Positions 9,357 through 19,166 of a stretch of 64,000 nucleotides of DNA are shown one piece after another. The position numbers were made by a program, and so were the translations under genes. Positions within the stretch are counted from its first letter, which is position 1. Each line of letters starts with the position of its first letter. This DNA comes from Paucibacter sp. KBW04. Its GTDB lineage: Bacteria > Pseudomonadota > Gammaproteobacteria > Burkholderiales > Burkholderiaceae_C. The notes under the pieces are model-generated. The model had not been told where the DNA came from and searched no databases. It saw only the letters and a program-made list of their open reading frames with translations. The stretch is from NCBI RefSeq assembly GCF_003852425.1, contig NZ_QAJN01000010.1, positions 124,724 to 188,723 of the forward strand. Direction: 5' to 3'.

Positions 9357-9716
9357 ATGAACTTGGATCAGTACCTACCCGTCATCCTCTTCATCCTGGT
9401 CGGCGCAGGCGTCGGCGTGGCGCCTCAAGTGCTCGGCGCATTGCTCGGGCCGCATCGGCCGGATCAGGCCAAAAACTCCCCCTATGAATGTGGCTTCGAG
9501 GCCTTTGAAGACGCGCGAATGAAATTCGACGTCCGCTATTACCTCGTGGCCATTTTGTTTATTTTGTTTGATCTGGAAATTGCATTCCTGTTCCCCTGGG
9601 CGGTTTCGCTCAAGGAGATCGGCGCGGCAGGCTTCTGGTCGATGATGATTTTCCTGGGCATTCTGGTCGTGGGTTTCGCCTACGAATGGAAAAAGGGCGC
9701 CCTGGACTGGGAGTGA
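9357..9716 (+). CDS. nuoA: NADH-quinone oxidoreductase subunit A
   Basis: Membrane subunit of proton-pumping complex I, 119 aa with three predicted transmembrane helices. The diagnostic loop [20 protein letters not shown], followed by the acidic helix [14 protein letters not shown], is intact. It is the first gene of a complete 14-gene nuo cluster in canonical order and the first after the tRNA-Leu terminator. A 143-nt non-coding gap separates it from nuoB. Confidence 0.97.
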   Translation: MNLDQYLPVILFILVGAGVGVAPQVLGALLGPHRPDQAKNSPYECGFEAFEDARMKFDVRYYLVAILFILFDLEIAFLFPWAVSLKEIGAAGFWSMMIFLGILVVGFAYEWKKGALDWE

Positions 9717-9859
9717 TTTTGGATTTCTCGCCCGAGGTTGATCTTGGGTGATCCCCGGATGGGGCGCCGGCCCTGAGTTGACCTGGGCTGGCATTGCGGG
9801 CAGGCTGAAGAGCGGCCCGGCGCTCGGCCCGCGTGGCCTAGTCTGAATGGAAGCTCGAT

Positions 9860-10336
9860 ATGGGTATCGAAGGCGTTTTGAAAGAAGGCTTTGTCACCAC
9901 CTCGGTGGACAAGCTGATCAACTGGTCCAAGACCGGTTCCCTGTGGCCGATGACTTTCGGTCTTGCCTGCTGTGCGGTCGAAATGATGCACGCAGGCGCT
10001 GCGCGTTATGACATTGACCGTTTCGGCATGTTGTTCCGCCCCAGCCCGCGTCAGAGTGACCTGATGATTGTGGCTGGCACCCTGTGCAACAAGATGGCGC
10101 CCGCTCTGCGCAAGGTCTATGACCAGATGGCTGAGCCGCGTTGGGTCTTGTCCATGGGCTCCTGCGCCAACGGTGGTGGCTATTACCACTACAGCTATTC
10201 GGTCGTGCGTGGCTGCGATCGCATCGTGCCGGTCGACGTCTATGTGCCTGGCTGCCCGCCCACGGCCGAGGCCTTGCTCTACGGCATCTTGCAGCTGCAA
10301 GCCAAGATCCGCCGCGAAAACACCATCGCGCGTTGA
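9860..10336 (+). CDS. nuoB: NADH-quinone oxidoreductase subunit B
   Basis: Carries the terminal Fe-S cluster N2 that reduces quinone, 158 aa. The ligand cysteines are seen as the tandem pair in [13 protein letters not shown], then GSCANGGG and [14 protein letters not shown]. The N-terminus is short and amphipathic, with no signal peptide. It is 33 nt upstream of nuoC. Confidence 0.98.
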   Translation: MGIEGVLKEGFVTTSVDKLINWSKTGSLWPMTFGLACCAVEMMHAGAARYDIDRFGMLFRPSPRQSDLMIVAGTLCNKMAPALRKVYDQMAEPRWVLSMGSCANGGGYYHYSYSVVRGCDRIVPVDVYVPGCPPTAEALLYGILQLQAKIRRENTIAR

Positions 10337-10369
10337 CCTGAACGTCACGGCTGAAAAGGTCCCTCACAG

Positions 10370-10963
10370 ATGAGCAAACTTGACACCCTCAAAGCAGCGC
10401 TCGAAGCAGCGCTTGGCGAGAAGATTCAAAACCTGAAAACCGAGTTTGGCGAAATCACCGTTCAGGTGAGCGCAGCCAACTACGCCGCAGCAGCCAAGAT
10501 CCTGCGCGATCACTCGGAGCTGCGTTTCGATCAGCTGATCGATCTTTGCGGCCTGGACTACAGCAGCTACAAAGACGGCGCTTATGACGGTCCGCGCTAT
10601 GCCGTGGCCGTGCACCTGCTGTCGGTAAACAAGAACTGGCGCGTGCGCCTGAAGGTTTTCTGCCCGGATGACGATTTCCCCTGCGTCGCTGCGCTGACGC
10701 CGCTGTGGACTTCGGCCAACTGGTTCGAGCGTGAGGCCTTTGACCTGTTTGGCATCATCTTTGATGGCCACGAAGACCTGCGCCGCATCCTGACCGACTA
10801 CGGTTTCATCGGTCACCCCATGCGCAAGGATTTCCCCACCACGGGCAATGTGGAAATGCGTTACGACGCCGAAGCGCGTCGCGTGATCTACCAAGCGGTC
10901 ACGATCGAGCAGCGTGAGATCACGCCGCGCATCATCCGTGAAGACAACTACGGCGGACACTGA
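10370..10963 (+). CDS. nuoC: NADH-quinone oxidoreductase subunit C
   Basis: Peripheral-arm subunit (30-kDa type) of 197 aa, next to the quinone chamber. The signature segment [20 protein letters not shown] and the following RRILTDYGF are present. NuoC and NuoD are separate here, with only 3 nt between them, unlike the fused NuoCD of enterobacteria. The start follows CAC AG spacing typical of this operon rather than a strong ribosome-binding site. Confidence 0.97.
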   Translation: MSKLDTLKAALEAALGEKIQNLKTEFGEITVQVSAANYAAAAKILRDHSELRFDQLIDLCGLDYSSYKDGAYDGPRYAVAVHLLSVNKNWRVRLKVFCPDDDFPCVAALTPLWTSANWFEREAFDLFGIIFDGHEDLRRILTDYGFIGHPMRKDFPTTGNVEMRYDAEARRVIYQAVTIEQREITPRIIREDNYGGH

Positions 10964-10966
10964 ACG

Positions 10967-12220
10967 ATGGCCGAGATCAAAAACTACACCCTGAACTTCG
11001 GCCCGCAGCACCCAGCCGCCCACGGCGTGCTGCGTCTGGTGCTGGAGTTGGACGGCGAAGTGATTCAACGCGCCGACCCGCATATCGGCCTGCTGCACCG
11101 CGCGACTGAAAAGTTAGCTGAGAGCAAGACCTATATTCAGTCGCTGCCCTATATGGATCGTCTGGACTATGTGTCCATGATGGCCAATGAGCATGCTTAC
11201 TGCCTGGCCATCGAGAAGATGCTGGGCGTGCAAGTGCCGCTGCGCGCGCAATACATCCGCGTGATGTTTGCCGAGATCACCCGTTTGCTCAACCACCTGC
11301 TGTGGTTGGGCGCGCACGGCATTGACTGCGGCGCGATGAACATCCTGATCTACGCCTTCCGCGAGCGCGAAGATCTGTTCGATATGTACGAGGCCGTCTC
11401 CGGCGCGCGCATGCATGCGGCCTACTTCCGCCCGGGTGGTGTCTACCGTGATCTGCCGGATTCGATGCCGCAATACCAGGTCAGCAAGATCAAGAACGCC
11501 AAGACCATTGCGATGCTCAATGAGAATCGCTCGGGCTCTTTGCTGGACTTCATCGACGACTTCTGCAAACGCTTCCCCAAGAACGTCGACGACTACGAGA
11601 CCCTGCTGACCGACAACCGCATCTGGAAGCAGCGTACCGTGGGCATCGGCGTGGTTTCGCCCGATCGTGCGCTGAACCTGGGCTTTACCGGCGCCATGTT
11701 GCGCGGCAGTGGCGTGGCTTGGGACCTGCGCAAGAAGCAGCCCTACGACGTCTACGACAAGATGGATTTCGATGTGCCCGTCGGCACCAATGGTGATACC
11801 TACGACCGCTATCTGGTGCGCGTCGAGGAAATGCGTCAAAGCAATCGCATCATCAAGCAATGCGTGGACTGGTTGCGCGCCAATCCCGGCGCCGTCATCA
11901 CCGATGACCACAAGGTGGCGCCTCCTTCGCGTGTCGACATGAAGTCGAATATGGAAGAGCTGATCCACCACTTCAAGCTCTTCACCGAAGGCTTCCACGT
12001 GCCCGAAGGCGAGGCCTATGCCGCCGTCGAGCATCCCAAGGGCGAGTTCGGCATCTACATCGTCAGCGATGGCGCCAACAAGCCTTACCGCCTGAAGATC
12101 CGTGCGCCGGGCTTCTCGCATCTGGCTGCGCTGGACGAGATGTCGCGCGGCCACATGATTGCTGACGCGGTGGCCGTGATCGGCACCATGGACATTGTTT
12201 TCGGCGAGATTGATCGTTGA
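10967..12220 (+). CDS. nuoD: NADH-quinone oxidoreductase subunit D
   Basis: 49-kDa-type subunit of 417 aa that forms the quinone-binding cavity with NuoB. The N-terminal [14 protein letters not shown] motif, which contains the quinone-contacting histidine, and the LHRATEKL segment are visible, as is the C-terminal DIVFGEIDR. No nickel-ligand cysteines of the ancestral hydrogenases remain, as expected. It is tightly linked to nuoC upstream and nuoE 15 nt downstream. Confidence 0.98.
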   Translation: MAEIKNYTLNFGPQHPAAHGVLRLVLELDGEVIQRADPHIGLLHRATEKLAESKTYIQSLPYMDRLDYVSMMANEHAYCLAIEKMLGVQVPLRAQYIRVMFAEITRLLNHLLWLGAHGIDCGAMNILIYAFREREDLFDMYEAVSGARMHAAYFRPGGVYRDLPDSMPQYQVSKIKNAKTIAMLNENRSGSLLDFIDDFCKRFPKNVDDYETLLTDNRIWKQRTVGIGVVSPDRALNLGFTGAMLRGSGVAWDLRKKQPYDVYDKMDFDVPVGTNGDTYDRYLVRVEEMRQSNRIIKQCVDWLRANPGAVITDDHKVAPPSRVDMKSNMEELIHHFKLFTEGFHVPEGEAYAAVEHPKGEFGIYIVSDGANKPYRLKIRAPGFSHLAALDEMSRGHMIADAVAVIGTMDIVFGEIDR

Positions 12221-12235
12221 TTTGGACACCTTGCG

Positions 12236-12745
12236 ATGAGCACTGACACCTATCATTTGAGCGAAGCGACCGCCGCGCGTTTTGCTCGCGAAGTCGCCAA
12301 GTACCCGGCCGACCAAAAGCAGTCGGCCGTGATGGCTTGCCTGGCTATCGTGCAGCAGGAGATTGGCTTCGTCTCGCGCGCCAGCGAGGACGCCATTGCC
12401 GAGTACCTCGGCATGCCGCCCATCGCCGTGTACGAGGTCACGACCTTCTACAACATGTACAACCAGCGCAAGCTTGGTAAGTTCAAGTTGAACGTTTGCA
12501 CCAATCTGCCCTGCCAGTTGCGTGACGGCCAATCTGCGCTGAACCATCTGTGCAGCAAGCTGGGCGTGGAAGAGGGCGGCACCACGGCCGACGGCCTGTT
12601 CACCGTGCAAAAGAGCGAATGCTTGGGTGCCTGCGCCGACTCGCCGGTGATGCTGGTGAATGATCGCCAGATGTGCAGTTTCATGAGCCCTCAGCGTCTC
12701 GACGAATTGGTCGACACCCTGCGCGCCCATGCTGGCAAGAACTGA
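12236..12745 (+). CDS. nuoE: NADH-quinone oxidoreductase subunit E
   Basis: 24-kDa-type subunit carrying the [2Fe-2S] cluster N1a, 169 aa, with a thioredoxin-like fold. The four ligands are in [11 protein letters not shown] (C-x4-C) and [11 protein letters not shown] (C-x3-C). The N-terminal helical part includes [10 protein letters not shown], the segment that contacts NuoF. The stop is 14 nt before the preferred nuoF start. Confidence 0.97.
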   Translation: MSTDTYHLSEATAARFAREVAKYPADQKQSAVMACLAIVQQEIGFVSRASEDAIAEYLGMPPIAVYEVTTFYNMYNQRKLGKFKLNVCTNLPCQLRDGQSALNHLCSKLGVEEGGTTADGLFTVQKSECLGACADSPVMLVNDRQMCSFMSPQRLDELVDTLRAHAGKN

Positions 12746-12759
12746 AGGACGAGCACACG

Positions 12760-14112
12760 ATGTTGGATCTCTCCAAATTTCAGTCCACGGGCCAAGAAAC
12801 CTGCTTCCATGACCGTCATATCGGCGCGCAAATCTACGCCGGTCTGGATGGCAAGAACTGGGGTCTGAAGGACTACGAAGCACGCGGTGGCTATGCAGCC
12901 CTGCGCAAGATCTTGAAGGGCGAGGGCGCTCCCGAAGGCGCGCCGCTGACTCAGGATCAGGTGATTGCCGAAGTCAAGGCTTCCGGCCTGCGGGGACGCG
13001 GCGGTGCGGGCTTCCCCACCGGCCTGAAGTGGAGCTTCATGCCCCGCCAGTTCCCTGGCCACAAGTATCTGGTTTGCAACTCAGATGAGGGCGAGCCCGG
13101 CACTTGCAAGGACCGCGACATCCTGATGTTCAACCCGCACATCGTCATCGAAGGCATGATCATCGCCGCCTTCGCGATGGGCATTCGGGTGGGCTACAAC
13201 TACATCCACGGCGAGATCTTCGAGGTCTATGAACGCTTCGAGGCCGCCCTGGAAGAGGCGCGCGCTGCCGGCTATCTGGGTGAGGACATTCTGGGTTCAG
13301 GCTTTAGCTTCCAGCTGCATGCCCACCACGGTTTTGGCGCCTATATCTGCGGCGAGGAAACCGCCTTGCTGGAGTCGCTGGAAGGCAAGAAGGGCCAACC
13401 GCGCTTCAAGCCACCGTTCCCGGCCAGCTTCGGCCTCTACGGCCGCCCGACCACCATCAACAACACCGAGACTTTTGCCGCGGTGCCCTGGATCATCCGC
13501 AACGGTGGCCAGCCCTATCTCGAGATCGGCAAGCCCAATAACGGCGGCACCAAGATTTTCTCGGTCTCCGGCGATGTGGAGCGTCCCGGCAATTACGAGA
13601 TCCCACTGGGCACGCCTTTCTCCAAGCTCTTGGAACTGGCCGGTGGCGTGCGCAAGGGTCGCAAGCTCAAGGCGGTCATCCCTGGTGGTTCTTCCTCGCC
13701 CGTGCTGACGGCCGACGTCATCATGGACTGCACCATGGACTACGACTCCATCGCCAAGGCCGGCTCCATGCTGGGCTCGGGCGCGGTGATCGTGATGGAC
13801 GACAGCCGTTGCATGGTCAAGAGCCTGCTGCGTCTGACCTACTTCTACTCGCATGAGTCTTGCGGTCAGTGCACGCCTTGCCGCGAAGGCACGGGCTGGA
13901 TGCACCGCGTGGTCGAGCGCATCGCCACGGGTCACGGCAAGCCGGAGGACATCGATCTGCTGAACTCGGTGGCAGACAACATCCAGGGCCGCACCATCTG
14001 CGCGCTGGGTGACGCGGCGGCCATGCCGGTGCGCGCCATGATCAAGAATTTCAAACAAGAGTTCGTTCATCTGATCGAACACAAAAGCCCCCTAGTGCCG
14101 GCTGCAGTCTGA
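12760..14112 (+). CDS. nuoF: NADH-quinone oxidoreductase subunit F (NADH-binding)
   Basis: Binds NADH and FMN and holds cluster N3, 450 aa. The [13 protein letters not shown] nucleotide/FMN loop, [14 protein letters not shown], and the N3 ligands in [12 protein letters not shown] plus the cysteine of [11 protein letters not shown] are all present. The start at 12760 (MLDLSKFQ) is chosen because it follows the nuoE stop; an in-frame ATG at 12673 would lie inside nuoE and add 29 atypical residues. Confidence 0.97.
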   Translation: MLDLSKFQSTGQETCFHDRHIGAQIYAGLDGKNWGLKDYEARGGYAALRKILKGEGAPEGAPLTQDQVIAEVKASGLRGRGGAGFPTGLKWSFMPRQFPGHKYLVCNSDEGEPGTCKDRDILMFNPHIVIEGMIIAAFAMGIRVGYNYIHGEIFEVYERFEAALEEARAAGYLGEDILGSGFSFQLHAHHGFGAYICGEETALLESLEGKKGQPRFKPPFPASFGLYGRPTTINNTETFAAVPWIIRNGGQPYLEIGKPNNGGTKIFSVSGDVERPGNYEIPLGTPFSKLLELAGGVRKGRKLKAVIPGGSSSPVLTADVIMDCTMDYDSIAKAGSMLGSGAVIVMDDSRCMVKSLLRLTYFYSHESCGQCTPCREGTGWMHRVVERIATGHGKPEDIDLLNSVADNIQGRTICALGDAAAMPVRAMIKNFKQEFVHLIEHKSPLVPAAV

Positions 14113-14138
14113 AGTAGCAGGACAGGACAGGACACGAC

Positions 14139-16472
14139 ATGATTGAAATCGAACTGGACGGACAAAAGGTAGAGGTCTTGGAAGGCAGCATGGTCATGCA
14201 TGCCGCCGAGAAGGCCGGTACCTATATCCCGCATTTCTGTTATCACAAAAAGCTCTCCATCGCCGCCAACTGCCGCATGTGCTTGGTCGATGTGGAGAAG
14301 GCGCCCAAGCCCATGCCTGCCTGCGCGACGCCGGTCACGCAAGGCATGATCGTGCGCACCAAGAGCGACAAGGCACTGAAGGCCCAGCAGGGCGTGATGG
14401 AGTTCTTGCTGATCAACCACCCCCTGGATTGCCCCATTTGCGACCAAGGCGGCGAGTGCCAGCTGCAAGACCTGGCCGTGGGCTATGGTGGCAGCAAGTC
14501 GCGCTACACCGAAGAAAAGCGTGTGGTGTTCCAGAAGAATGTGGGCCCGCTGATTTCCATGCAGGAAATGAGCCGCTGCATTCATTGCACCCGCTGCGTG
14601 CGCTTCGGCCAAGAGATCGCCGGCGTGATGGAGCTGGGCATGGCGCACCGCGGTGAGCATGCCGAGATTCAGACCTTTGTCGGCCGCTCGGTGGACTCCG
14701 AACTGTCGGGCAATATGATTGACATCTGCCCGGTCGGCGCCCTGACCAGCAAGCCCTTCCGTTACAGCGCCCGCACCTGGGAGCTGTCGCGTCGCAAGAG
14801 CGTCAGCCCGCATGATTCGACCGGCGCCAATCTGGTCGTCCAGGTCAAGAACAACCAGGTGATGCGTGTCGTTCCCTTGGAGAACGATGCTGTCAACGAA
14901 TGCTGGATTTCCGACCGCGATCGCTTCTCCTACGAAGCCCTGAACAGCGACGCCCGCCTGACCCAGCCCATGATCAAGCAGGGTGGGGCCTGGAAGACCG
15001 TCGACTGGACCACGGCCCTGGAGTACGTGGCCAATGGCATCAAGGTCATCAAGGCCGAGCATGGCGCCGCTGGTTTCGGCGCCCTGGCTTCTGCGCAGAG
15101 CACGGTGGAAGAGTTGCACCTGCTGGCCGCCCTGGTGCGCGGCATCGGCAGTGAGAACATCGACTACCGTCTGCGCCACGCCGACTTCGCTAACGTGGCA
15201 CCCGCAGGCCAGGCCCAATGGCTGGGTACGTCGATCGCTTCGCTGTCCGAGTTGGACCGCGCCCTGGTCATCGGCTCCTTCCTGCGCAAGGACCATCCGC
15301 TGTTTGCTCAGCGTCTGCGCCAAGCCACTCGCCGTGGCGCGCAGATCAGCCGCATCGGCGCCAGCGCCGACGACTGGCTGCTGCCCATCAAGGCGGAAAT
15401 CACCGGCGCACCCAGCGCCTGGCTGCAGGAACTGGCAGCCGTCGCGGCATCGGTTGCCGGTGCTAACAGCGTGAGCGCGCCGGTTGCAGGCCAGGCCAGC
15501 GAGGCTTCAAACGCCATCGCCGCCTCCTTGCTGTCGGGTCAGCGCAAGGCCATTCTGCTGGGCAACGCTGCCGCCCAGCATCCGCAAGCCGCTGCACTGC
15601 TGAGCCTGGCGAACTGGATTGCGGCACAGACCGGCGCCACCGTGGGCTATCTGAGCGAAGCGGCCAACACCGTCGGCGCTCAACTGGCCGGCGCGCTGCC
15701 GCGCGCAGGCGGCCTGAACGCAGCTCAAATGCTGAGTGGCGAAGGCAAGGCCGTGAAGGGCTTGCTGCTCTTGAACACCGACCCGGTGCTGGACAGCGCC
15801 AATGCCGCTGCCGCCGCCAAGGCCCTGGCTGCTACCGATATGGTCGTGGTGATGAGCCCCTTCAAGACCGGTTTGGAATACGCCGACGTGCTGCTGCCGA
15901 CCGCGCCTTTCACCGAGACCTCGGGCACCTTCGTCAATGCCGAAGGTCGTGCGCAGAGCTTTGTGGGCGTGGCCAAGGCCCTGGGCGAAACCCGTCCGGG
16001 CTGGAAGATTCTGCGCGTGCTGGCCAATCTGCTGGCTCTGGACGGTTTCCAGCAAGAAAGCTCGGAGCAAGTCCGCAACGCAGCGCTGGGCGTCGATGCA
16101 GATCTGTCGGCCAAGCTGAGCAATGCGTCTAACGCCGCTATCGAGCTGCGTGCCGCCACTGAAGGCTTGGAACGCCTGGCTGATCTGCCCATCTACGCGG
16201 CCGATCTGCTGGTGCGCCACGCCAGCTCGCTGCAGCTGACGAGCGACGCTCGCCAAGCGGCCGTGGCGACCCTGCCGCAGGCGCTGTGGACTCAGCTGGG
16301 CCTGAGCGCTGGCGACAGCGTGCGCATCAGCCAGGACGGCGCCGGTTCGGTGCAAGTGCCGGCCAAATTGGATGCCAAGTTGCCGGCCAATGTCGTGCGC
16401 GTGCCGCAAGGCCTGCCCGAAACGGCGGCCCTGGGCGCGGCGTTTGCCAGCCTGAACGTGACCAAGGTGTGA
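14139..16472 (+). CDS. nuoG: NADH-quinone oxidoreductase subunit G
   Basis: 75-kDa-type subunit of 777 aa. The N-terminal ferredoxin-like domain has ligands for N1b ([18 protein letters not shown] and CATPV), then N5 ([18 protein letters not shown]) and N4 ([10 protein letters not shown] and CPVGALTS). The extra cysteines for cluster N7, found in E. coli and Thermus, are absent: the corresponding stretch reads [14 protein letters not shown]. The C-terminal molybdopterin-oxidoreductase-like domain is alanine-rich and divergent and is presumably non-catalytic, as known for this subunit. Confidence 0.97.
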   Translation: MIEIELDGQKVEVLEGSMVMHAAEKAGTYIPHFCYHKKLSIAANCRMCLVDVEKAPKPMPACATPVTQGMIVRTKSDKALKAQQGVMEFLLINHPLDCPICDQGGECQLQDLAVGYGGSKSRYTEEKRVVFQKNVGPLISMQEMSRCIHCTRCVRFGQEIAGVMELGMAHRGEHAEIQTFVGRSVDSELSGNMIDICPVGALTSKPFRYSARTWELSRRKSVSPHDSTGANLVVQVKNNQVMRVVPLENDAVNECWISDRDRFSYEALNSDARLTQPMIKQGGAWKTVDWTTALEYVANGIKVIKAEHGAAGFGALASAQSTVEELHLLAALVRGIGSENIDYRLRHADFANVAPAGQAQWLGTSIASLSELDRALVIGSFLRKDHPLFAQRLRQATRRGAQISRIGASADDWLLPIKAEITGAPSAWLQELAAVAASVAGANSVSAPVAGQASEASNAIAASLLSGQRKAILLGNAAAQHPQAAALLSLANWIAAQTGATVGYLSEAANTVGAQLAGALPRAGGLNAAQMLSGEGKAVKGLLLLNTDPVLDSANAAAAAKALAATDMVVVMSPFKTGLEYADVLLPTAPFTETSGTFVNAEGRAQSFVGVAKALGETRPGWKILRVLANLLALDGFQQESSEQVRNAALGVDADLSAKLSNASNAAIELRAATEGLERLADLPIYAADLLVRHASSLQLTSDARQAAVATLPQALWTQLGLSAGDSVRISQDGAGSVQVPAKLDAKLPANVVRVPQGLPETAALGAAFASLNVTKV

Positions 16473-16485
16473 GGCGAGAACAGCA

Positions 16486-17544
16486 ATGATTGAAACCCTC
16501 TACCAAACTGGTGCCGGCCTGCTGGGCGGCGCATGGCCCGTGGTGTGGACCCTGATCAAGATCATCGCGGTCGTCGCACCGCTGATGGGTTGTGTGGCCT
16601 ACCTGACTCTGTGGGAACGCAAGGCCATTGGCTGGACACAGATCCGCCCCGGTCCGAATCGCGTGGGCCCTTACGGCTTGCTGACGCCCATCGCTGACGC
16701 GGTGAAGCTGATCTTCAAGGAAATCATTCTTCCTTCGGCGGCGAACAAGGGCCTGTTCTTCCTGGGCCCCATCATGACCATCATGCCGGCTCTGGCCGCA
16801 TGGGCCGTCGTGCCTTTCGGTCCCGAAGTCGCGCTGGCCAACGTCAATGCCGGTCTGCTGCTCTTGATGGCCATCACCTCCATCGAGGTCTATGGCGTGA
16901 TCATCGCCGGCTGGGCATCGAACTCCAAGTACGCCTTCTTGGGCGCGCTGCGTGCTTCCGCACAGATGGTCAGTTACGAAATCGCCATGGGCTTCTGCCT
17001 GGTCGTCGTGCTGATGGTCAGCGGCACCATGAATATGAGCGAGATCGTGCTGGCTCAGGGCCGTGGCATGTTCGCCGATATGGGCCTGAGCTTCCTGTCC
17101 TGGAACTGGCTGCCCTTGTTGCCCATCTTCGTGGTGTTCTTCATCTCGGGCCTGGCTGAAACCAACCGTCACCCCTTCGACGTGGTGGAAGGCGAGTCGG
17201 AAATCGTGGCCGGCCATATGGTCGAGTACTCGGGCATGTCTTTCGCCATGTTCTTCCTGGCTGAGTACGCCAACATGATTCTGGTCTCCATCCTGACCGT
17301 GACCCTGTTCCTGGGTGGTTGGATGTCGCCGGTGGCCTTCCTGGACTTCATCCCTGGCTGGATCTGGCTGGGTATCAAGACCTTTGTTGTTGTGACCATG
17401 TTCCTGTGGGTGCGTGCCACGTTCCCGCGCTACCGCTATGACCAGATCATGCGTCTGGGTTGGAAGATCTTCATCCCCGTGACCCTGGTTTGGCTCGTTG
17501 TGATCGGCCTGTGGATCCAGTCCCCATTCAATATCTGGAAGTGA
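16486..17544 (+). CDS. nuoH: NADH-quinone oxidoreductase subunit H
   Basis: Membrane subunit at the junction of the two arms, 352 aa with about eight transmembrane helices, lining the quinone tunnel. The conserved loop [20 protein letters not shown] and the acidic segment [17 protein letters not shown] are intact. It starts 13 nt after nuoG and is followed by nuoI after 13 nt. Confidence 0.98.
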   Translation: MIETLYQTGAGLLGGAWPVVWTLIKIIAVVAPLMGCVAYLTLWERKAIGWTQIRPGPNRVGPYGLLTPIADAVKLIFKEIILPSAANKGLFFLGPIMTIMPALAAWAVVPFGPEVALANVNAGLLLLMAITSIEVYGVIIAGWASNSKYAFLGALRASAQMVSYEIAMGFCLVVVLMVSGTMNMSEIVLAQGRGMFADMGLSFLSWNWLPLLPIFVVFFISGLAETNRHPFDVVEGESEIVAGHMVEYSGMSFAMFFLAEYANMILVSILTVTLFLGGWMSPVAFLDFIPGWIWLGIKTFVVVTMFLWVRATFPRYRYDQIMRLGWKIFIPVTLVWLVVIGLWIQSPFNIWK

Positions 17545-17557
17545 GCAGAGGAAACCC

Positions 17558-18055
17558 ATGTCTGCAGTGAGCTCCTTCAAAGACACGCTCAAGAGCTTCA
17601 TGCTTCTTGAGCTGTTCAAAGGCATGGCCCTAACCGGCCGGCACTTTTTCTCGCGCAATATCACCGTGCAATTCCCGGAAGAGAAGACGCCGCTGTCGCC
17701 TCGCTTCCGTGGTCTGCATGCCTTGCGCCGCTATGAGAACGGCGAAGAGCGTTGCATCGCCTGCAAGCTCTGTGAGGCCGTTTGCCCGGCCATGGCCATC
17801 ACCATCGAGTCCGAAGTGCGGGATGACGGTTCGCGCCGCACCACCCGCTACGACATCGATCTGACCAAGTGCATCTTCTGCGGCTTCTGCGAAGAGAGCT
17901 GCCCGGTGGACTCGATCGTCGAGACCAATATTTTTGAGTACCACGGCGAAAAGCGCGGTGACCTCTACTTCACCAAGGACATGCTCCTGGCGGTGGGTGA
18001 TCGTTACGAGCCCCAGATCGCTGCCCAAAAGGAGGCCGATGCCAAATATCGTTGA
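17558..18055 (+). CDS. nuoI: NADH-quinone oxidoreductase subunit I
   Basis: 23-kDa-type subunit of 165 aa with two [4Fe-4S] clusters, N6a and N6b. The ligands are seen as [16 protein letters not shown] and [16 protein letters not shown]. The amphipathic N-terminal helix carries the heel contact with NuoH. The next gene, nuoJ, is unusually far away (145 nt), and the gap is filled by a palindromic element. Confidence 0.98.
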   Translation: MSAVSSFKDTLKSFMLLELFKGMALTGRHFFSRNITVQFPEEKTPLSPRFRGLHALRRYENGEERCIACKLCEAVCPAMAITIESEVRDDGSRRTTRYDIDLTKCIFCGFCEESCPVDSIVETNIFEYHGEKRGDLYFTKDMLLAVGDRYEPQIAAQKEADAKYR

Positions 18056-18059
18056 CCTC

Positions 18060-18165
18060 TCGTCCGGGAGTACCCGGCCGGTCCCCCGAGGGGACGCAGA
18101 TGAAGGCCGGCATGGGCCGACCTTCACATCTGCAAGCGTCGTCCTTGGGGCGGCCCGGCGGACGA
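18060..18165. repeat. Long imperfect palindrome in the nuoI-nuoJ spacer
   Basis: The arms TCGTCCG (18060-18066) and CGGACGA (18159-18165) close a structure whose two halves stay similar inward. Both contain a CCGG-rich block, a CCCC/AGG block, CAGATG and AAGG-CGGC, with the centre near 18110. Each half also has local hairpins: CCGGG/CCCGG at 18064-18077, GTCCCC/GGGGAC at 18081-18095, and GTCGTCC/GGACGAC at 18138-18166. The spacer is the only large gap after nuoB in the cluster. It resembles a dispersed palindromic repeat, but copy number cannot be judged from this window. Confidence 0.65.
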
Positions 18166-18200
18166 CTCCAATCCCTGAGTGACGTATTTGCAGGAATCGC

Positions 18201-18848
18201 ATGGAAATCACCACCGTTCTGTTCTACCTGTTCTCAGCCGTGTTGCTGGGTTCGGCCTTCCGGGTCATCACGGCGCAAAGCACCGTGCATGCCGCACTGT
18301 TCCTGATCCTGGGCTTCTTCAATGCCGCTTGTATCTGGATGCTGTTGAAGGCCGAGTTCCTGGCCATCACCCTGGTCCTGGTCTATATCGGCGCCGTCAT
18401 GGTGCTGTTCCTTTTCGTCGTGATGATGTTGGACATCAATAGCGACAAGGTACGCCAAGGTTTCTGGCGCCATCTGCCGCTGGCCGGCTTGGTGGGTGCC
18501 TTTGCCGCGCTGGAAATGTCCTTTGTGCTGATGGGCGGCTTCCGACTGAACGCGGCCCCCGAAGCCAGCGCTGTGGCCCTGCAAATGGGCAATAGCAAGC
18601 TGCTGGGCATCGCGATCTACACCCAGTATCTGTACCCGCTGGAAATCGCGGCAGTGTTGCTGCTGGTGGCCATCATCGCTGCCATCGCCTTGACCTTGCG
18701 TGAGCGCAAGGACTCGCGCAGCCAGGACGCCGGCGTGCAGGTCCGCACCAAGAAGGCCGACCGACTGCGCATCATCAAGATGGCGCCGACCGTTGAAGTG
18801 CCTGCTGCCGATGCAGCGGCCGCCGAGAACAATAAGGGAGCTGCATGA
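18201..18848 (+). CDS. nuoJ: NADH-quinone oxidoreductase subunit J
   Basis: Membrane subunit with five predicted helices, 215 aa. The conserved third helix region with [18 protein letters not shown] is clear. The C-terminal 50 residues after the last helix are charged and alanine-rich, as in other betaproteobacterial NuoJ. The stop codon overlaps the nuoK start region (ATGATG), suggesting translational coupling. Confidence 0.97.
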   Translation: MEITTVLFYLFSAVLLGSAFRVITAQSTVHAALFLILGFFNAACIWMLLKAEFLAITLVLVYIGAVMVLFLFVVMMLDINSDKVRQGFWRHLPLAGLVGAFAALEMSFVLMGGFRLNAAPEASAVALQMGNSKLLGIAIYTQYLYPLEIAAVLLLVAIIAAIALTLRERKDSRSQDAGVQVRTKKADRLRIIKMAPTVEVPAADAAAAENNKGAA

Positions 18849-19159
18849 TGGCTGCAATTACTCTGGGCCATTTCCTGACCCTGGGCGCGATTTTGTTCGC
18901 CCTGTCGGTGGTCGGTATTTTCATGAACCGCAAGAACCTGATCGTGCTGCTGATGGCGATCGAGTTGATGCTTCTGGCGGTCAATCTGAACTTCGTGGCC
19001 TTCTCCCACTATCTGGGCGATATGGCAGGTCAGGTGTTTGTGTTCTTCATCCTGACCGTGGCCGCGGCGGAGTCGGCGATTGGCTTGGCCATTCTCGTCG
19101 TGCTGTTCCGTAACCGCGCCACCATCAATGTCGATGAACTTGACGCGCTGAAGGGCTGA
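18848..19159 (+). CDS. nuoK: NADH-quinone oxidoreductase subunit K
   Basis: Antiporter-like (MrpC type) membrane subunit of 103 aa with three helices. The conserved buried glutamates are in [15 protein letters not shown] and [13 protein letters not shown]. Two adjacent ATG codons exist (18845 and 18848). The second is preferred because AGGGAG ends 7 nt before it rather than 4 nt, and it overlaps the nuoJ stop by one base. Confidence 0.96.
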   Translation: MAAITLGHFLTLGAILFALSVVGIFMNRKNLIVLLMAIELMLLAVNLNFVAFSHYLGDMAGQVFVFFILTVAAAESAIGLAILVVLFRNRATINVDELDALKG

Positions 19160-19166
19160 TCGCCAT

